This document shows positions 63,761 through 64,000 of a stretch of 64,000 nucleotides of DNA, piece after piece. Within the stretch, counting starts at the first letter, position 1, and each line of letters opens with the position of its first letter. The stretch lies in the NCBI GenBank assembly GCA_041394885.1, contig JAWKHI010000023.1, positions 43,677-107,676 of the forward strand, given 5' to 3'. The notes beneath the pieces are model-generated. The model made no database searches. It saw only the letters and a program-made list of their open reading frames with translations, and was not told the origin of the DNA. The position numbers and the translations under genes are program-made. The stretch is from DSOI01 sp041394885. GTDB lineage: Bacteria > Acidobacteriota > Terriglobia > Bryobacterales > Bryobacteraceae.

Positions 63761-64000
63761 CAAGGGGCCTCCTCCGGGACGTAGGACCGCGCCAGCACCG
63801 CGGACTCGAATTCCTTCGCCCGATCCGCCACGCCTGCCCCGAACGCCGCCGCAAAAGCCGCGTCAAAATTGCTCGCGTTGCGATTCACCTCGTGAATGAA
63901 CCCCAACACGCTCGCGTGGCCATGATGCTGATTCAGGTAGTCCAGGAAGTTGCGCCACACGATGTACCGGTAGCGGATGCTCACCTCCGGCGTATCGGAG
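63760..64000 (-). CDS. C-terminal end of an unidentified protein
   Basis: The frame is open from the window edge to TGA at 63760-63762 and shows 79 residues, beginning SDTPEVSIRYRYIVWRNFLD and continuing YLNQHHGHASVLGFIHEVNR, then FDAAFAAAFGAGVADRAKEF, ending ARSYVPEEAP. It looks like the helical end of a soluble or periplasmic protein, perhaps a metallopeptidase of the 'peptidase MA' type because of the faeaFG-like pattern, but this is a weak guess. It is not the usual DUF1553 partner of DUF1501 genes. It is translationally coupled to the DUF1501 gene. Confidence 0.6.
   Translation of the reverse strand, partial: SDTPEVSIRYRYIVWRNFLDYLNQHHGHASVLGFIHEVNRNASNFDAAFAAAFGAGVADRAKEFESAVLARSYVPEEAP

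Overview
The window is high-GC DNA from a bacterium that is most likely an acidobacterium of the Solibacter/Bryobacter type (Bryobacterales). The support is indirect but consistent. There are three very large Oar-like TonB-dependent receptors with an N-terminal carboxypeptidase-regulatory-like domain, a secreted beta-propeller protein that ends in the 'Solibacter' C-terminal domain (TIGR03437 type), a DUF1501 protein, several Tat-exported sulfatases and a Tat-exported xylose-isomerase-like protein. No 16S gene is present, so the taxonomy is an inference.

Layout. 1-6020: housekeeping genes (partial GT21 glycosyltransferase, thrS, AI-2E family permease; then ruvX-mltG-hypothetical on the other strand; an S4-domain protein). 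6085-9871 (minus): a tight operon of an adenosine-specific kinase, an NAD-dependent epimerase with a TTG start, a frameshifted DHDPS-family gene and metY. 9911-14078 (plus): sulfatase, RNase R and YceH. 14154-20437 (plus): TonB receptor, pentahaem cytochrome c, FMN 2-hydroxyacid oxidase and RtcB, with gaps of 7-10 bp. 20438-26342: an island of mobile and decayed DNA, holding an IS701-like element (inverted repeats, CTAG duplication, frameshifted transposase, small convergent passenger gene), an IS91-like element with its own tyrosine recombinase, a CPCC-family gene with a one-base insertion, a HAD-phosphatase fragment and a decayed second integrase. 26343-28050: a frameshifted sulfatase and an ECF sigma-factor relic. 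28257-39346: two more TonB receptors around a threonine-synthase-like/M14 amidohydrolase pair, a serine hydrolase and an ankyrin protein. 39354-49308 (minus): beta-propeller protein, then a complete tolQ-tolR-tonB/tolA-tolB-pal-cpoB cluster that runs on into a CBM9-like protein and deoC. 49560-50819: a second decayed patch with a serine resolvase relic and a hicAB module whose toxin is frameshifted. 51129-54549: two sulfatases. 54675-64000: tRNA-Ala(GGC), HD protein, TPR protein, sppA, TIM-barrel protein, a NarL/LuxR-type two-component system, a DUF1501 protein and the 3' end of an unidentified gene.

How the genes fit together. The content suggests a heterotrophic, envelope-rich, polymer-degrading lifestyle: large outer-membrane receptors for bulky substrates, exported sulfatases that release sulfate from organic polymers, carbohydrate-binding proteins, and the Tol-Pal machinery that maintains the outer membrane. 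Small indels are concentrated in the mobile patches but also hit two otherwise well-preserved genes (DHDPS-family and sulfatase); whether these are real mutations or sequencing errors cannot be settled from the sequence alone. I found no clear new defence or RNA-guided system. The most unusual items are the IS701-like element with a passenger gene, the hairpin that presents the ribosome-binding site of the IS91-associated recombinase, and a palindrome-containing insertion inside the histidine kinase.
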